From Candidatus Gastranaerophilales bacterium (GTDB taxonomy: Bacteria; Cyanobacteriota; Vampirovibrionia; Gastranaerophilales; Gastranaerophilaceae): a stretch of 64,000 nt of DNA. The notes under the pieces were generated by a model. That model searched no databases, was not told the origin of the DNA, and was given only the letters and a program-made list of their open reading frames with translations. The DNA is taken from assembly GCA_944323395.1 (NCBI GenBank), contig CALUSI010000002.1:1-64000 (forward strand). The letters run 5' to 3'. A program made the translations under genes and the position numbers. Below are positions 17,164 through 25,089 of this stretch, in pieces (within the stretch, counting starts at the first letter, position 1; every line of letters starts with the position of its first letter).

Positions 17164-18657
17164 TTACTTGGCATTAGAAGCTGAAGGCTTGTTATCAGAA
17201 CGTGCATCTATCAATATGCAATTTTCTGTGTGCTTTTTGTCTAATTCTTTAAATATATTACAAACCCTTTCTTCTTCTTTTTCATCAAAAAAGAAAATAA
17301 CTTTCAATATTTTAGGATTGTTATTAGCCGCAGCATATATTTCAGTTTGTTTTTCTAAATTTTGTTTGAGTTTTTTATTTGAAGCTAGTTTAAATTCAAT
17401 TATAGTTTGATCATTTGCACCATAAGATATTTTAAAATCTACCGGACCTCTTCCATTATTGACTTCTGAGTTTACATCATACTTTGTTATGTACCAAACA
17501 AACTTGAAAAATAATTGTAGAATTTCTTCTCTTTGAAAGTTTATACCCGGTACGTGAAATATTTTATAGCCGTCTTGGCATTCTATAACTTTTTTCATAT
17601 GATTTACACGATTAATTGCCTCTTCAAAGCTTGATTTTGCTTCATAATTTTGGTTGTTCAACTGTAAAAGATCAACGATTTCTTTTGCTTTTCTTTCAAG
17701 CATTGTATTCTTCTTCGGTGTATGAATTTTTTCAGAAAGTATTACATCTTTTAATTCTTCTTTTTTTGCCAAGTAAAGCTTTATGAAAAATTTTGCAAAT
17801 TCTTCAGAATTGAATGCTTCTCTTGCATAATGTAATTTTTCTTCTTTAGTGTTTTCTTTTCTCTCTCCTTTTGCATCTAATTTTTCTGGTAATTTTTCAT
17901 AAAAATATTTGTTTAAAGCTCCTTTAAGTTCCTCATTTGAAAGTCTTGGTGGAATATTTTCAATATCATTCAACAATTCTTTTTTATTGAGTACAAGATT
18001 CTCACTTACTAAAATGTCCAATGGTGTGAGGATTACAAAGTCATTTTTATAATTTGGTAGAACATATGATTTTGGCATCCATCTTTTTAAAATGTAATTA
18101 AAGTGTGCATTTTGTATACTAAATTTTTTTCTTTTATCCTCTGAAATATATTTCAAGGTAAACGCTTCTGTTGTTGATAACAAAAAATCTAAAATTAATC
18201 TAGTGACAAAATCACTTATATTATCAGCACCAATACCATCTTCTAACAGACTTACTTCTTCAATATGAACAGACGTGTTACTCTTTTTTTCAAGAATCTT
18301 TTGTAAATTTTTATGCAATGCCAATCCCATTTTTCTTGAGCCACCGCATCCTTTGTTTCCTATAGTAGAATATCCCAACCAATTTTGTTTAATTTCTTTA
18401 AAAACAAATAAGTGCTTAAAATTTGGAGAACCTATCCTAATTTTAGAAGCTTCAGCATACAAAAACTCAATATATTTTAAGATTGCTTCATTTAACTCTT
18501 TATATTCTTGTTTTTCACTTGCGAAGATTAAAAAGGGGTCTATAAATAGGGGTAAATCATATACGATTGATAAGTCTATTAAATTATTTTGTTTTAATAG
18601 TTCAGGATCAACATTGAAATAATCAGAAAAAGATAAATCTATTTTATTACTCCCCAT
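17164..18657 (-). CDS. Putative PD-(D/E)XK nuclease-domain protein
   Basis: The ATG at 18657 is preferred over 18663 because GAGG then lies at 7 nt. The 497-residue protein has an N-terminal domain with the phrase VYDLPLFIDPFLIF and a lysine-rich middle. The C-terminal domain has the PD-(D/E)XK signature: GRGPVDF with D407, IIEFK with E421 and K423, then LEKQTEIY with Q437. It is therefore a likely restriction-type nuclease. It lies upstream of the three methyltransferases on the same strand, separated by 242 bp, and is visibly more AT-rich than they are. Whether it is their partner is unproven. Confidence 0.72.
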   Translation of the reverse strand: MGSNKIDLSFSDYFNVDPELLKQNNLIDLSIVYDLPLFIDPFLIFASEKQEYKELNEAILKYIEFLYAEASKIRIGSPNFKHLFVFKEIKQNWLGYSTIGNKGCGGSRKMGLALHKNLQKILEKKSNTSVHIEEVSLLEDGIGADNISDFVTRLILDFLLSTTEAFTLKYISEDKRKKFSIQNAHFNYILKRWMPKSYVLPNYKNDFVILTPLDILVSENLVLNKKELLNDIENIPPRLSNEELKGALNKYFYEKLPEKLDAKGERKENTKEEKLHYAREAFNSEEFAKFFIKLYLAKKEELKDVILSEKIHTPKKNTMLERKAKEIVDLLQLNNQNYEAKSSFEEAINRVNHMKKVIECQDGYKIFHVPGINFQREEILQLFFKFVWYITKYDVNSEVNNGRGPVDFKISYGANDQTIIEFKLASNKKLKQNLEKQTEIYAAANNNPKILKVIFFFDEKEEERVCNIFKELDKKHTENCILIDARSDNKPSASNAK

Positions 18658-18731
18658 GCCCATTCCTCAAATATTATGAATTAAATCTAATATAATGTAA
18701 GCGTAACATGAAAATATAATAATATCAGTAT

Positions 18732-19271
18732 TTACAAATAAAAATTCATATAACTTTCATCAATAATATCTTGTTCGATGCCGATGTATCGGAGGGTGAT
18801 GGCGGAGTAGGAATGATTAAAAATCTTCTGCAGGAGTTCAATATTATCAAACTGTTTATAGTGGTGGTAGCCGAATGTTTTGCGCAGAGAATGTGTTCCG
18901 ATTTTGTCCTGAAGATTCAATGTCTTTGCAGCCTTATTCAAAATCCTATACGCTTGATTCCGATCAAGCCTGTTTCCTTGTTGCGTAATAAATAGCGGTT
19001 CCTCTTTAGGACGGTCTTTTACAAAATCTTCAAGCACAACCTTTAGCTCCGGATTTAACGGAAAACGTTTGTTTTTCTTCGTCTTTTTCTCTTTAATTTC
19101 GACAAAATCTCTGCCTTTAACATCTCCAACATCAAGTTTCAAAATATCCGAAATCCTGAGTCCGCAATTTATCCCGAAAATAAAAAGCACAAGATCGCGT
19201 TTTTTGCGTTTCAACACCGCCTTCATTTTCTCAATATCCTCTCTATTCCTTATCGGCTGGACAATATTCAT
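18732..19271 (-). CDS. Compact tyrosine recombinase
   Basis: A 179-residue tyrosine recombinase with only the catalytic domain. All active-site residues can be seen: R39 (CGLRISD), H127-x2-R130 (THSLRKTFGYH), H153 (FNHSYS) and nucleophile Y162 (LRYIGI). The core-binding N-terminal domain of phage integrases is missing, as in small resolvase-like or XerH-like enzymes. It is directly upstream of, and divergent from, a Mu-type transposase, next to an XRE gene. A role in resolving transposition cointegrates or in inversion is a reasonable inference. The 9-nt gap to the XRE gene suggests one operon. Confidence 0.85.
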   Translation of the reverse strand: MNIVQPIRNREDIEKMKAVLKRKKRDLVLFIFGINCGLRISDILKLDVGDVKGRDFVEIKEKKTKKNKRFPLNPELKVVLEDFVKDRPKEEPLFITQQGNRLDRNQAYRILNKAAKTLNLQDKIGTHSLRKTFGYHHYKQFDNIELLQKIFNHSYSAITLRYIGIEQDIIDESYMNFYL

Positions 19272-19279
19272 ACTTCCTC

Positions 19280-19546
19280 CTATATCCCCAAATAGTCTAC
19301 CCCCAAGTTGTACCTCACAAAAAACTCAAAATCCTTGCTATATCTTTCGCCCGTAATGAGTTTAGAAACATAGCTTTCTGTCATTTTGAGTCTTTTTGCA
19401 AGTTTCTTTTGCGTAAATTCTTTTTGCCGCAAAGCCAACCTAATCGCAAGTTCACGCCTGTATAAAAACACGCTTTTTGTTTTTGCCAAATTTTCATCGG
19501 CGCGTTCTTTAATATAATCAATGCTTTGTAGCTCTTTTTTCTTCAT
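19280..19546 (-). CDS. XRE-family helix-turn-helix regulator
   Basis: Start at 19546 is supported by GGAGG about 6 nt upstream; the frame opens earlier at 19576. The 88-residue protein has a helix-turn-helix, FTQKKLAKRLKMTESYVSKLITG (about residues 43-65), preceded by a basic helix RRELAIRLALRQ. It is transcribed with the recombinase and away from the transposase, the place of the repressor in Mu-like elements. It probably controls the divergent promoters, where an inverted repeat is visible. Confidence 0.75.
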   Translation of the reverse strand: MKKKELQSIDYIKERADENLAKTKSVFLYRRELAIRLALRQKEFTQKKLAKRLKMTESYVSKLITGERYSKDFEFFVRYNLGVDYLGI

Positions 19547-19587
19547 AAAAACCTCCGAAATTCTCTGGGGAAACACATCTTAACTCT

Positions 19588-19681
19588 GTTTCCAAGAAAC
19601 ATCAAGTCCTTAAATTTTTATGTCGAAATGATACAAAAGGGGTAAATATTAGTCGGAAACAGTTCCAATTTAAGGTCGGAA
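19588..19681. promoter_or_regulatory. Divergent control region with inverted and direct repeats
   Basis: Between the XRE gene and the transposase lie a perfect inverted repeat, GTTTC-CAA-GAAAC (19588-19600), and two direct copies of GTCGGAA (19652-19658 and 19675-19681), 23 bp apart. The first is a likely repressor operator. The second could be transposase-binding sites, since the reverse complement TTCCGAC appears at 23677-23683 to the right of the element. Confidence 0.45.
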
Positions 19682-19686
19682 GAGTG

Positions 19687-21669
19687 ATGAATGTAAGTAA
19701 GATGAACAAAGATAAATACATATCAATTCAAGAATTAGCAGACCTCAAAGGTGTCAGCACTCGGGCAATTCGTATGTCGCGAGATAAATATGTCACCCAC
19801 GAAATTATTGTCAGAGGCGGAAAAAGTTTTGAAATCCTGTTATCAAGTATTGAGCTGGATTTACAAGAAAAATATTTTGACAAAAAGACACAGATAACTT
19901 CTGAATCAACGGCTTTGATACCGATTTTGCCTGTCAAAAATCTTCCGACTAAGGTTAATGAAATCGCTTTGGCGCGTTTGGATTTGCTTCGCGAATGGCA
20001 AAAATACAGAAAGCATCATCCTGAGGGTAAAACCCGTGCCGGAGTTGAGTTTATTGAAAGCTACAATACAGGCATGTTGTATCCGCAGATTTTTAAGATA
20101 CTTGGTAAAACTTCAATCGGCTCGGTTGAGCGTTGGAAACGCAAGCTCGGAAACACGACAGATTATCATTTATTGCTGCCAAAATATGAGTATACGACAG
20201 AATTTCGCACATCTTTGACCGATTATGAAAAACAGGTGTTTTTGAAAATTCTGCTCCACCCGAACAAGTTTTGTGTCGGCAAAGCAATCTCTATAACCAA
20301 GCATATTTTGTCAAAAGAGGGACCGATAAATGTTCAGGATGTGACATTTCGTCGTTATGCAAATTGGTTTCGGGATAACCATTATGACATTTGGACGTTG
20401 GCTCGGGATGGTGAAAAAGCCTTAAAGGACAACGTTGAACCTTACATCTTGCGTGACATTTCAAAACTTGAGGTCGGTGATGTGCTTGTGGCAGACGGGC
20501 ATAAGCTATCGTTTTTAGTGCAAAATCCGTTCACAGGTAAACCCACGCGTGCGACTTTAATCGGCTTTTTGGATTGGAAATCGACTGCACTTGTTGGGTA
20601 TGAGATTATGCTTGAAGAAAACACTCAAAGTATCGCGTCGGCTCTGCGAAACGCTATTATCAACTTGCAAAATATCCCGAAAATTGTTTATCAGGATAAC
20701 GGGAGAGCGTTTAAAGCGAAATATTTTGTGAACACAGATTTTAAGGAAACAGGATTTGAGGGGATTTACGCTCGTATCGGGATTAAGACGGTTTTTGCTC
20801 GACCGTATAACGCAAGAGCTAAAGTAATTGAGCGGTTTTTCAAAGAGTTTCAGGAAAGTTTTGAAAAACTTTTGCCAACTTATTCAGGCTCAAATATTGA
20901 AAATAAACCCGCGCATTTTAAGCGGAATGAAAAATTTCATAAGCAGTATTTCAAGCCGAATTATTACCCGACGATTGATGAAGTCAAAATACTTGTCGAT
21001 AAGTGGCTTGAATTTAAAAATGCTCAGCCTTGCCCGAACGATAAAAACCATACGATAACGCAAGTGTTTGAAAACAGGACGAAAATCAAAATTGACCCCG
21101 CTCGGCTTGACGATTTGATGATGACGGCTGACATCAAGACAATTTATCAAAACGGAATTCGTTTCCTCGGCACTTTTTATTATTCGGATAAACTATATGG
21201 GCTCAAAACTCAGGTTATGATTCGATATTCACTTTTTGATTTATCCGAAATTAAAGTTTACACAGTCAAAAATCAGTTTTTATGTACCGCAAAACGCGTA
21301 ACCAAAGCTCATCCGATGGCTTATCATCTCGGCGATATCAAAGATGTCGAGGATTTAAAACAGAAAATTCAAAAACAAAAACGGCTTAAGAATAAGACTA
21401 TTAAAGAGTTACAGAAGTTTTTACCAAATGTGGATTTGAAATTTATTGAGCAAGATATTGAAGAAGATGTTCAAGAGGTGATTGAAGTGAAGCCGGTAAA
21501 AACGAAAAAGCCGACACCGCGAGAAATACAAATGAACGCACCTGTTTTTTTGAATAAGTATGAAAAGTTTGAATGGCTTATGAAAAATGGCTGCACCTGT
21601 GAAGATGATAGGGCGTGGCTTGCGGAATACAAGCAAAGTGAGGAATATCGAGGTCTTTATGAAACGTAA
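19687..21669 (+). CDS. Mu-type DDE transposase (MuA/TniA/TnsB-like)
   Basis: About 660 residues, started at the ATG at 19687 (a GTG three bases earlier is also in frame). The N-terminal HTH reads SIQELADLKGVSTRAIR, as in the Mu-type DNA-binding domain. The RNase H-like core has the DDE triad: D270 (VADGHK), D337 (YQDNG) and E382 (VIERFF), a spacing close to MuA. Further on is a beta-barrel region (GIRFLGTFYY...) and a Lys/Glu-rich tail that in MuA and TnsB contacts the ATPase partner. It catalyses strand transfer of the element. The next gene begins inside its last codons. Confidence 0.9.
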   Translation: MNVSKMNKDKYISIQELADLKGVSTRAIRMSRDKYVTHEIIVRGGKSFEILLSSIELDLQEKYFDKKTQITSESTALIPILPVKNLPTKVNEIALARLDLLREWQKYRKHHPEGKTRAGVEFIESYNTGMLYPQIFKILGKTSIGSVERWKRKLGNTTDYHLLLPKYEYTTEFRTSLTDYEKQVFLKILLHPNKFCVGKAISITKHILSKEGPINVQDVTFRRYANWFRDNHYDIWTLARDGEKALKDNVEPYILRDISKLEVGDVLVADGHKLSFLVQNPFTGKPTRATLIGFLDWKSTALVGYEIMLEENTQSIASALRNAIINLQNIPKIVYQDNGRAFKAKYFVNTDFKETGFEGIYARIGIKTVFARPYNARAKVIERFFKEFQESFEKLLPTYSGSNIENKPAHFKRNEKFHKQYFKPNYYPTIDEVKILVDKWLEFKNAQPCPNDKNHTITQVFENRTKIKIDPARLDDLMMTADIKTIYQNGIRFLGTFYYSDKLYGLKTQVMIRYSLFDLSEIKVYTVKNQFLCTAKRVTKAHPMAYHLGDIKDVEDLKQKIQKQKRLKNKTIKELQKFLPNVDLKFIEQDIEEDVQEVIEVKPVKTKKPTPREIQMNAPVFLNKYEKFEWLMKNGCTCEDDRAWLAEYKQSEEYRGLYET

Positions 21670-22348
21670 ATTTGTTGTAACGCAGAATGTGAAACGATTT
21701 GTGGATTTGATGGATACGCTAAAAAATGCGCCGGCGAATCTGCCGAAGATGGCGTTAGTTTATGGCGATTTCGGACTCGGAAAGTCGCAAACGATTATGT
21801 GGTGGGTTACGAATAACGATGCTATTTATGTGCGGTGCAACCACAAAATGTCTGCACGTTGGCTTTTGACCGAGATTGTCGAGGAGCTTGATGACGTGCC
21901 GACATACCTGACTTCGCTTTTATTCAAGCAGATTGAGGATAAACTGCGCGAGCGGCCAAAGGTTTTGGTGGTGGATGAGGTAGATTTTCTTTTGAATAAC
22001 TCGTCTGCGATTGAGACTGTTCGCGATTTGCACGACAAAATCGGAATTCCCGTTGTACTTGTCGGAATGAGCCTTGCGGAAGCAAAACTCAAACGACATA
22101 AGCATATTTATGACAGGCTTTTGGGTGTATTAAAGTTTGAAACATTTAATAAAGATGATGTGGCAAAAATCGTGACAGAGATTTCTGAAGTCGAGTTTGA
22201 ACCTGATGCGCTTGAACTTGTTTGTGCAAAATTCAACCAGTTCAGGCAGATTGTGAAATTTTTAAATAAGGTCGAAAACGTTGCCGATATGAACAATTTG
22301 AAAACAATTACTCTGACGGTTATGGAGGGGATTTTGAATGAAAAATAA
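21659..22348 (+). CDS. AAA+ target-selection ATPase (MuB/TniB/TnsC-like)
   Basis: The true start is the ATG at 21659, which overlaps the transposase stop by 11 nt and has GAGG upstream; this gives 229 residues. Walker A is YGDFGLGKSQT (about 35-45) and Walker B is VLVVDEVDFL (102-111), followed by a sensor-like VVLVGMS. These ATPases coat target DNA, recruit the transposase and give target immunity. The compact size fits the MuB/TniB group. The next gene overlaps its end by 11 nt. Confidence 0.88.
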   Translation: MKRKFVVTQNVKRFVDLMDTLKNAPANLPKMALVYGDFGLGKSQTIMWWVTNNDAIYVRCNHKMSARWLLTEIVEELDDVPTYLTSLLFKQIEDKLRERPKVLVVDEVDFLLNNSSAIETVRDLHDKIGIPVVLVGMSLAEAKLKRHKHIYDRLLGVLKFETFNKDDVAKIVTEISEVEFEPDALELVCAKFNQFRQIVKFLNKVENVADMNNLKTITLTVMEGILNEK

Positions 22349-22976
22349 AATTTTGAAACTCGCAAAAAGGCTCGAAACATTCAAACTTGAAGATGTTGAA
22401 TCGATTATAGGCGAGGGGGTAGAAGATATTTTACAGGAACTTGTTAAGGACAGACAGTTGAATTTGGTTGGCGGAATATATTCATACAAAGCCGAGCAAA
22501 ATTTACCTCTGCCATTTTGCTTTAAGTTTCATTCACAGGAAAAAATTGAGATGATAACGAAGTGTTTTTGTGCCGGGGTGAAGTCGAAACAGGCGAGTTT
22601 TCTTTTGGATATCGGGGATGCGACGATGCAGAATTTTTATAAACATTTTCGGCAGATGATTTATGAACGGCAATTGAACGCCCTTAAAACGCACTTTGAA
22701 CAAAAGCCGAAAATTACCAAGATGCGACGGTTTTACGACATACCTGTTTATTTTTATCTGTATAATGATGAGCTTTTCGTAGCAGATAAGCCGCTAAAAA
22801 CAAAACGAAAGAAACTTCCGCACACAAAAGAAGAATCTTTGCGGATAAAAGTTTTCTACTCCCGCCTCCGCCGTTCAATAAACCACTCCCAAATGAAACA
22901 AAACCTCGCACAGCATGTTACAGAACATATTTGGAGGTACAATGAAAATAATTATGACCTTTTTATTTTTTTTTAA
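22338..22976 (+). CDS. Third transposon protein, HTH-containing, function unknown
   Basis: A 212-residue protein beginning inside the end of the ATPase gene, so it belongs to the same operon. Residues about 68-110 (KIEMITKCFCAGVKSKQASFLL...) look like a helix-turn-helix. The C terminus (RLRRSINHSQ...HVTEHIWRYNEN) recalls the last helix of IS1595/ISXO2-type transposases, but no DDE core lies between. It is not obviously TniQ (no zinc ligands). It could be an accessory targeting factor. The last residues (NNYDLFIFF) run into a T-rich tract antisense to the next gene, so its 3' end may be altered. Confidence 0.6.
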   Translation: MKNKILKLAKRLETFKLEDVESIIGEGVEDILQELVKDRQLNLVGGIYSYKAEQNLPLPFCFKFHSQEKIEMITKCFCAGVKSKQASFLLDIGDATMQNFYKHFRQMIYERQLNALKTHFEQKPKITKMRRFYDIPVYFYLYNDELFVADKPLKTKRKKLPHTKEESLRIKVFYSRLRRSINHSQMKQNLAQHVTEHIWRYNENNYDLFIFF

Positions 22977-23564
22977 ATCTTCCATAGAATAATTATTTAC
23001 TATTACTGTATCTGTATTTTTATCATATATTGTAGAAGATTCTACTACGTAATCTTTTGCAACCTTTTTAATTATTTTAAAAATTTCAATAATATTTATT
23101 AGATAACAATATCTGTTTCTTGTGTTTGTTGAATTTATAAATATATAATTAAAAGATTCTTCTTCAATACAAGGTGAAAAAATATAACTATGCACAAAAA
23201 GGTTGCACAAATTATTTAATGTCAATGTTACATTTAGTTGGCTATTTAAATCGTAATTTTTATTTATATCACAAGCGTGTCCATAATAATCTAAAAGTTT
23301 TGGAGGTCTTGGTATTTTAGGATACGCAAGACAATTAATTGTAAGTTTGCAAACTGAATTACTAAGTTTTTTGGCTTCCAAAAGTTTTCTTATTATAAAA
23401 AAGATTGTAAAAAAGAATTTTTCAACTTTTAGATTAAATATATCATATTCTTCATCATCATAATCATCTTTTATATATGCATTTTTATCTGAATTAATCA
23501 GTTTGATAAACTTTCTTAATTCTTTTTTTAATTCTTCTTTCCATACCCATGATTCAAATATCAT
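22875..23564 (-). CDS. Hypothetical protein, 3' end possibly replaced by transposon DNA
   Basis: A 229-residue frame. Its first 200 residues have host-like AT-rich codons and a helical, cysteine-containing sequence (LTINCLAYPKIPRPPKLLDYYGHACD, HSYIFSPCIEEE) that I do not recognise. The last 30 or so residues are read from the antisense strand of the transposon gene, with which it overlaps by 102 nt. This suggests that an original gene was cut at about 22940-22980 by insertion, or that two convergent genes have grown into each other. Function unknown. Confidence 0.5.
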   Translation of the reverse strand: MIFESWVWKEELKKELRKFIKLINSDKNAYIKDDYDDEEYDIFNLKVEKFFFTIFFIIRKLLEAKKLSNSVCKLTINCLAYPKIPRPPKLLDYYGHACDINKNYDLNSQLNVTLTLNNLCNLFVHSYIFSPCIEEESFNYIFINSTNTRNRYCYLINIIEIFKIIKKVAKDYVVESSTIYDKNTDTVIVNNYSMEDLKKNKKVIIIFIVPPNMFCNMLCEVLFHLGVVY

Positions 23565-24010
23565 AAATTAATTATACTATAAGAATTGACTGTATAAGTT
23601 AATTTTCGTTATTTTGTAGCATTTATAAATCATATCATTTATTTCGGACAGGCTAATTATTACATATTATTTGAACTTCCGACTAGGTTCCGAGTTTGGG
23701 AATGGGTAAATTCAAAACGGACTTTTTGTCCAGAAAGTGCCATTGGTGAATTTGGCAATATATTTAGGTTATAGCGATTTAGGTGGATTTATAGCGGAAT
23801 TTTGAGTCCAAATACGGGACGAAAAAGTGACTTTTGGAGTAGTTTCAGTCAACCACTCGGAAGGGGGTTAAAGTCAAACACAAAGCCGAAAGTCGGCAGA
23901 AAAATAATTTTTCAAATGTCCCATTAAAACCCAATCAGTCTAAATTTTACAAATCTTAAAATTACAATAAGAGTAGGAGACAAAATAAAATTTATCTTTC
24001 CAACAAAAAA
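23565..24010. other. Non-coding island-edge segment with short hairpins
   Basis: About 450 bp without a credible gene, less AT-rich than its surroundings between 23640 and 23960. It contains small perfect hairpins: GGAC-TTTTT-GTCC (23719-23731) and GCCGA-AAG-TCGGC (23885-23897). It also has the motif TTCCGAC at 23677-23683, the complement of the repeated GTCGGAA in front of the transposase. It may hold transposon end sites or a structured RNA. Confidence 0.4.
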
Positions 24011-24082
<72 letters not shown>

Positions 24083-24248
24083 ATATAATATATTAATAAT
24101 ATCATTAAAATTTTTATTGTAAATATTTCTATCTTTTTTACTCTTTATAAGCATTTTAAAGAAGGTATTTAGGAAAATTATCAATATAATACAAATAGTT
24201 AAATAATTACTCTTGAGTATTTGTAACTATTTTTAAATTTATGAATTA

Positions 24249-24277
24249 TTGTAAATGATTAAAATAGTGGTTATAAT
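24249..24277 (+). promoter_or_regulatory. Sigma70-type promoter of pdxJ
   Basis: TTGTAA (24249-24254) and a perfect TATAAT (24272-24277) are separated by 17 nt. The predicted start is about 15 nt before the GGAG ribosome site of pdxJ. Confidence 0.65.
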
Positions 24278-24299
24278 GTATATGAAATGGAGAAAATAA

Positions 24300-25016
24300 A
24301 TGTTATTAGGTGTAAATATAGATCACGTAGCAACTTTACGAAATGCAAGAGGCGAATTTGAACCTTCAGTTATTGATGCAGCGAAAATATGTATTGAAGC
24401 AGGAGCAAATGGAATAACAGCACATTTAAGAGAAGACAGAAGACATATCGTAGATTTCGATGTTTTTTCTTTAAAAAATGATTTAAAATGCCGATTAAAT
24501 TTGGAAATGGCTGCAACTTATGAAATGCAAAAGATTGCATTAGATTTACTACCTGATGCCTGCTGTATTGTTCCTGAGAAAAGAGAAGAAGTAACAACTG
24601 AAGGCGGATTAGACGTTGCATCTAATCCTGAAAAAATCAGAAAATTTATTGAACCCTTAATAGATGCAGGTATCCAAGTTAGCTTATTTATTGATCCGGA
24701 CAGAAAACAAGTTAGCGCGGCTTCAGACGTTGGTGCTCCGTTTGTTGAGTTGCATACAGGTGCTTACTCAAGAGCTTTTGGAAAAAGTAATGAAGAAGAA
24801 GAATTTACAAAATTAAGACAAGCAACTTCATTAGCACATTTATTAGGTTTACAAGTAAATGCTGGGCATGGACTCAACTATAAAAATGTTCATAGATTGT
24901 TAGAAATTAATGATTTATATGAATTAAATATTGGTCATAGCATTATTTCAAGAGCTGTTTTTGTTGGCCTAGATAAAGCTGTAAAAGAAATGTTAAATTT
25001 AGTTAATAAAATTTAA
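24300..25016 (+). CDS. pdxJ: Pyridoxine 5'-phosphate synthase
   Basis: A 238-residue TIM-barrel enzyme of the DXP-dependent vitamin B6 pathway; it condenses 1-deoxy-D-xylulose 5-phosphate with 3-amino-2-oxopropyl phosphate. Family marks: GVNIDHVATLRNARG at the N terminus (active-site His in NIDHVA), GANGITAHLREDRRHI, a conserved Glu in LNLEMAAT, PEKREEVTTEGGLDV, VELHTGAYS, and the final NAGHGLNYKNV and ELNIGHSIISRAVF phosphate-binding loops. Length is standard and all key motifs are present. GGAG lies 7 nt before the ATG. It stands alone with its own promoter. Confidence 0.97.
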   Translation: MLLGVNIDHVATLRNARGEFEPSVIDAAKICIEAGANGITAHLREDRRHIVDFDVFSLKNDLKCRLNLEMAATYEMQKIALDLLPDACCIVPEKREEVTTEGGLDVASNPEKIRKFIEPLIDAGIQVSLFIDPDRKQVSAASDVGAPFVELHTGAYSRAFGKSNEEEEFTKLRQATSLAHLLGLQVNAGHGLNYKNVHRLLEINDLYELNIGHSIISRAVFVGLDKAVKEMLNLVNKI

Positions 25017-25089
25017 TATAACATCTAAAATAGTCAAAAAATATGTTTTAAACGTTTTAAGTAGATAGTAAGTAATAAGTGGGGTAAAT

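Larger units (their letters stand above)
18732..22976. mobile_element. Mu/Tn5053-like transposon module
   Basis: Five genes form a transposition module: tyrosine recombinase and XRE regulator on the minus strand, and DDE transposase, AAA+ ATPase and a small HTH protein on the plus strand, the last three overlapping by 8-11 nt. The region is visibly richer in G and C than its flanks, consistent with recent arrival. Mu and Tn5053/Tn7-type elements use the same transposase plus ATPase pair. The coordinates here cover the genes only; the true ends were not identified and could lie further out. Confidence 0.65.

Noticed and set aside
9959-18657. BREX or DISARM system
   Set aside because: No PglZ phosphatase, BrxC ATPase, Lon-like protease, DrmA/DrmB helicase or PLD gene is present near the methyltransferases.
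19303-22942. TGTACCTC at 19306 and its inverse near 22942 as transposon ends
   Set aside because: The match is only 8 bp, one copy lies inside the XRE coding sequence, and there is no target duplication.
22338-22976. TniQ or a CRISPR-associated transposon
   Set aside because: No zinc ligands of TniQ, no Cas effector, and no CRISPR array in the window.
9895-23650. TGTCCGAAA at 9895 and its inverse ending at 23650 as element ends enclosing the methyltransferases
   Set aside because: A 9-bp match could be chance, the sequences diverge directly after it, and flanking bases show no duplication.
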